In this document: one piece after another, positions 4,980 to 5,502 of the stretch
How positions within the stretch are numbered: the first letter of the stretch is position 1
Layout of the letters: each line of letters opens with the position of its first letter
Assembly: GCA_900555005.1 (NCBI GenBank)
Contig: USJM01000130.1
Location: 1-5,502, forward strand
Length of the DNA stretch: 5,502 nucleotides
Origin: an uncultured Lachnospiraceae bacterium
Lineage (GTDB): Bacteria > Bacillota_A > Clostridia > Lachnospirales > Lachnospiraceae
Reading direction: 5' to 3'
The notes under the pieces: model-generated
What the model was told of the DNA's origin: nothing
Databases searched by the model: none
What the model saw: only the letters and a program-made list of their open reading frames with translations
Position numbers and translations under genes: made by a program

Positions 4980-5502
4980 ATGAAAATGAGAAAAGCTTTG
5001 GCAGCTGTTTGCGCAATGGCCCTGATGACGACTGGGATTGCCGGCTTCGGAGTGACGTCTGTCTATGCGGATGATTCAGCATCGACGGAAAGCTCGACGG
5101 AGAAGGAAGCGGCCGGTACGCTGATGAGTTCCATCAAGGCGGCTGGAAAACTGGTTGTCGGTACAGCATCCGGATACCCTCCATACGAGTTCATCGATAC
5201 CAGCAGCTCCGACAACAAGATTGTCGGAATCGACATGGAGCTGGCACAGTGCATCGCCGATGAGCTCGGGGTCAAGCTGGAAATTCAGGACATGGACTTC
5301 TCCGGTCTTCTGGCTTCGATTCCGGCGGGCAAGATCGATCTTGCAATTGCTGGAATTTCGCCGACTGATGAAAGAAAAGAGACGATGGATTTCTCTGAAA
5401 ACTATCTCGAAGCAGACCAGAAGATGCTGATACTGAAGGATAACGCGGACAAGTACAAGACGATTGATGACTTCAAGGGACAGCCGCTGGCGGTTGAAAA
5501 TC
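4980..5502 (+). CDS. Amino acid ABC transporter substrate-binding protein, 3' truncated
   Basis: The frame is open from ATG 4980 to the right edge, giving 174 residues of a protein normally about 260-290 long. Residues 1-30 form a Sec signal peptide: positive MKMRK, a hydrophobic core and a VYA/DD site for signal peptidase I. A Ser/Thr/Glu-rich linker (31-47) follows, then the SBP_bac_3 fold begins with GKLVVGTASGYPPYEF (56-71). GIDMELAQCIADELG (83-97) matches the family signature. DFSGLLASIPAGKIDLAIAG (106-125) and ISPTDERK (126-133) follow; Thr129 and Arg132 are the expected contacts for the amino acid carboxylate, and Tyr66 and Tyr69 the likely aromatic wall. It would capture the ligand outside the cell and deliver it to the permease. 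No lipobox is seen: Cys11 lies too early and follows Val, which is odd for a Gram-positive binding protein. The ligand-specific second half is missing. Confidence 0.95.
   Translation, partial: MKMRKALAAVCAMALMTTGIAGFGVTSVYADDSASTESSTEKEAAGTLMSSIKAAGKLVVGTASGYPPYEFIDTSSSDNKIVGIDMELAQCIADELGVKLEIQDMDFSGLLASIPAGKIDLAIAGISPTDERKETMDFSENYLEADQKMLILKDNADKYKTIDDFKGQPLAVEN

Noticed and set aside
5155..5430. Open frame in another + frame inside the binding-protein gene
   Set aside because: The frame starting at 4980 has a signal peptide, ribosome binding site and the SBP_bac_3 signature; the other frame is a Ser/Arg-rich shadow.

Overview
The window looks like part of a chromosome from a Gram-positive, clostridial-type bacterium, possibly of the Lachnospiraceae sort. 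The evidence is moderate GC, strong AGGAGG-type ribosome binding sites before most genes, tightly packed same-strand genes with ATGA-type overlaps, and a cytidylate-kinase-like protein of a kind common in Clostridia. The taxonomic call is an inference. All recognisable genes are on the + strand.

Left block (1-2170): three genes with overlapping ends that probably share a transcript. They are the C-terminal part of a class III PLP aminotransferase cut by the window edge, a small cytidylate-kinase-like P-loop protein, and a CtBP-like D-2-hydroxyacid dehydrogenase. The dehydrogenase is interrupted by a one-base frameshift just before its NAD-binding glycine motif, although every catalytic motif survives on one side or the other of the shift.

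Regulatory gap (2171-2405): an AT-rich stretch holding two identical TGTATACA palindromes 105 bp apart, a good TTGACT-N17-TAAAAA promoter candidate whose expected start lies in the second palindrome, a terminator-like hairpin, and a repeated GTCATACAG next to the ribosome binding site of the next gene.

Right block (2406-5502): a pentein-fold hydrolase of the arginine deiminase/dimethylarginine hydrolase superfamily with a complete Asp-Glu-His-Asp-Cys active-site set, then a polar-amino-acid ABC importer (ATPase, permease, and a secreted substrate-binding protein cut by the right edge). A 16-bp stem-loop without a U tract separates the hydrolase from the transporter genes. The simplest reading is uptake of arginine or a guanidino/methylated-arginine compound followed by intracellular deimination. 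The aminotransferase and dehydrogenase upstream could act on related carbon skeletons, but that link rests only on proximity.

I found no tRNA, rRNA, CRISPR array, insertion sequence or attachment site. No clearly new defence or mobile system is visible. The points most worth a second look are the guanidino-compound locus, its palindrome/terminator control region, the frameshifted dehydrogenase and the translationally coupled kinase-like protein.
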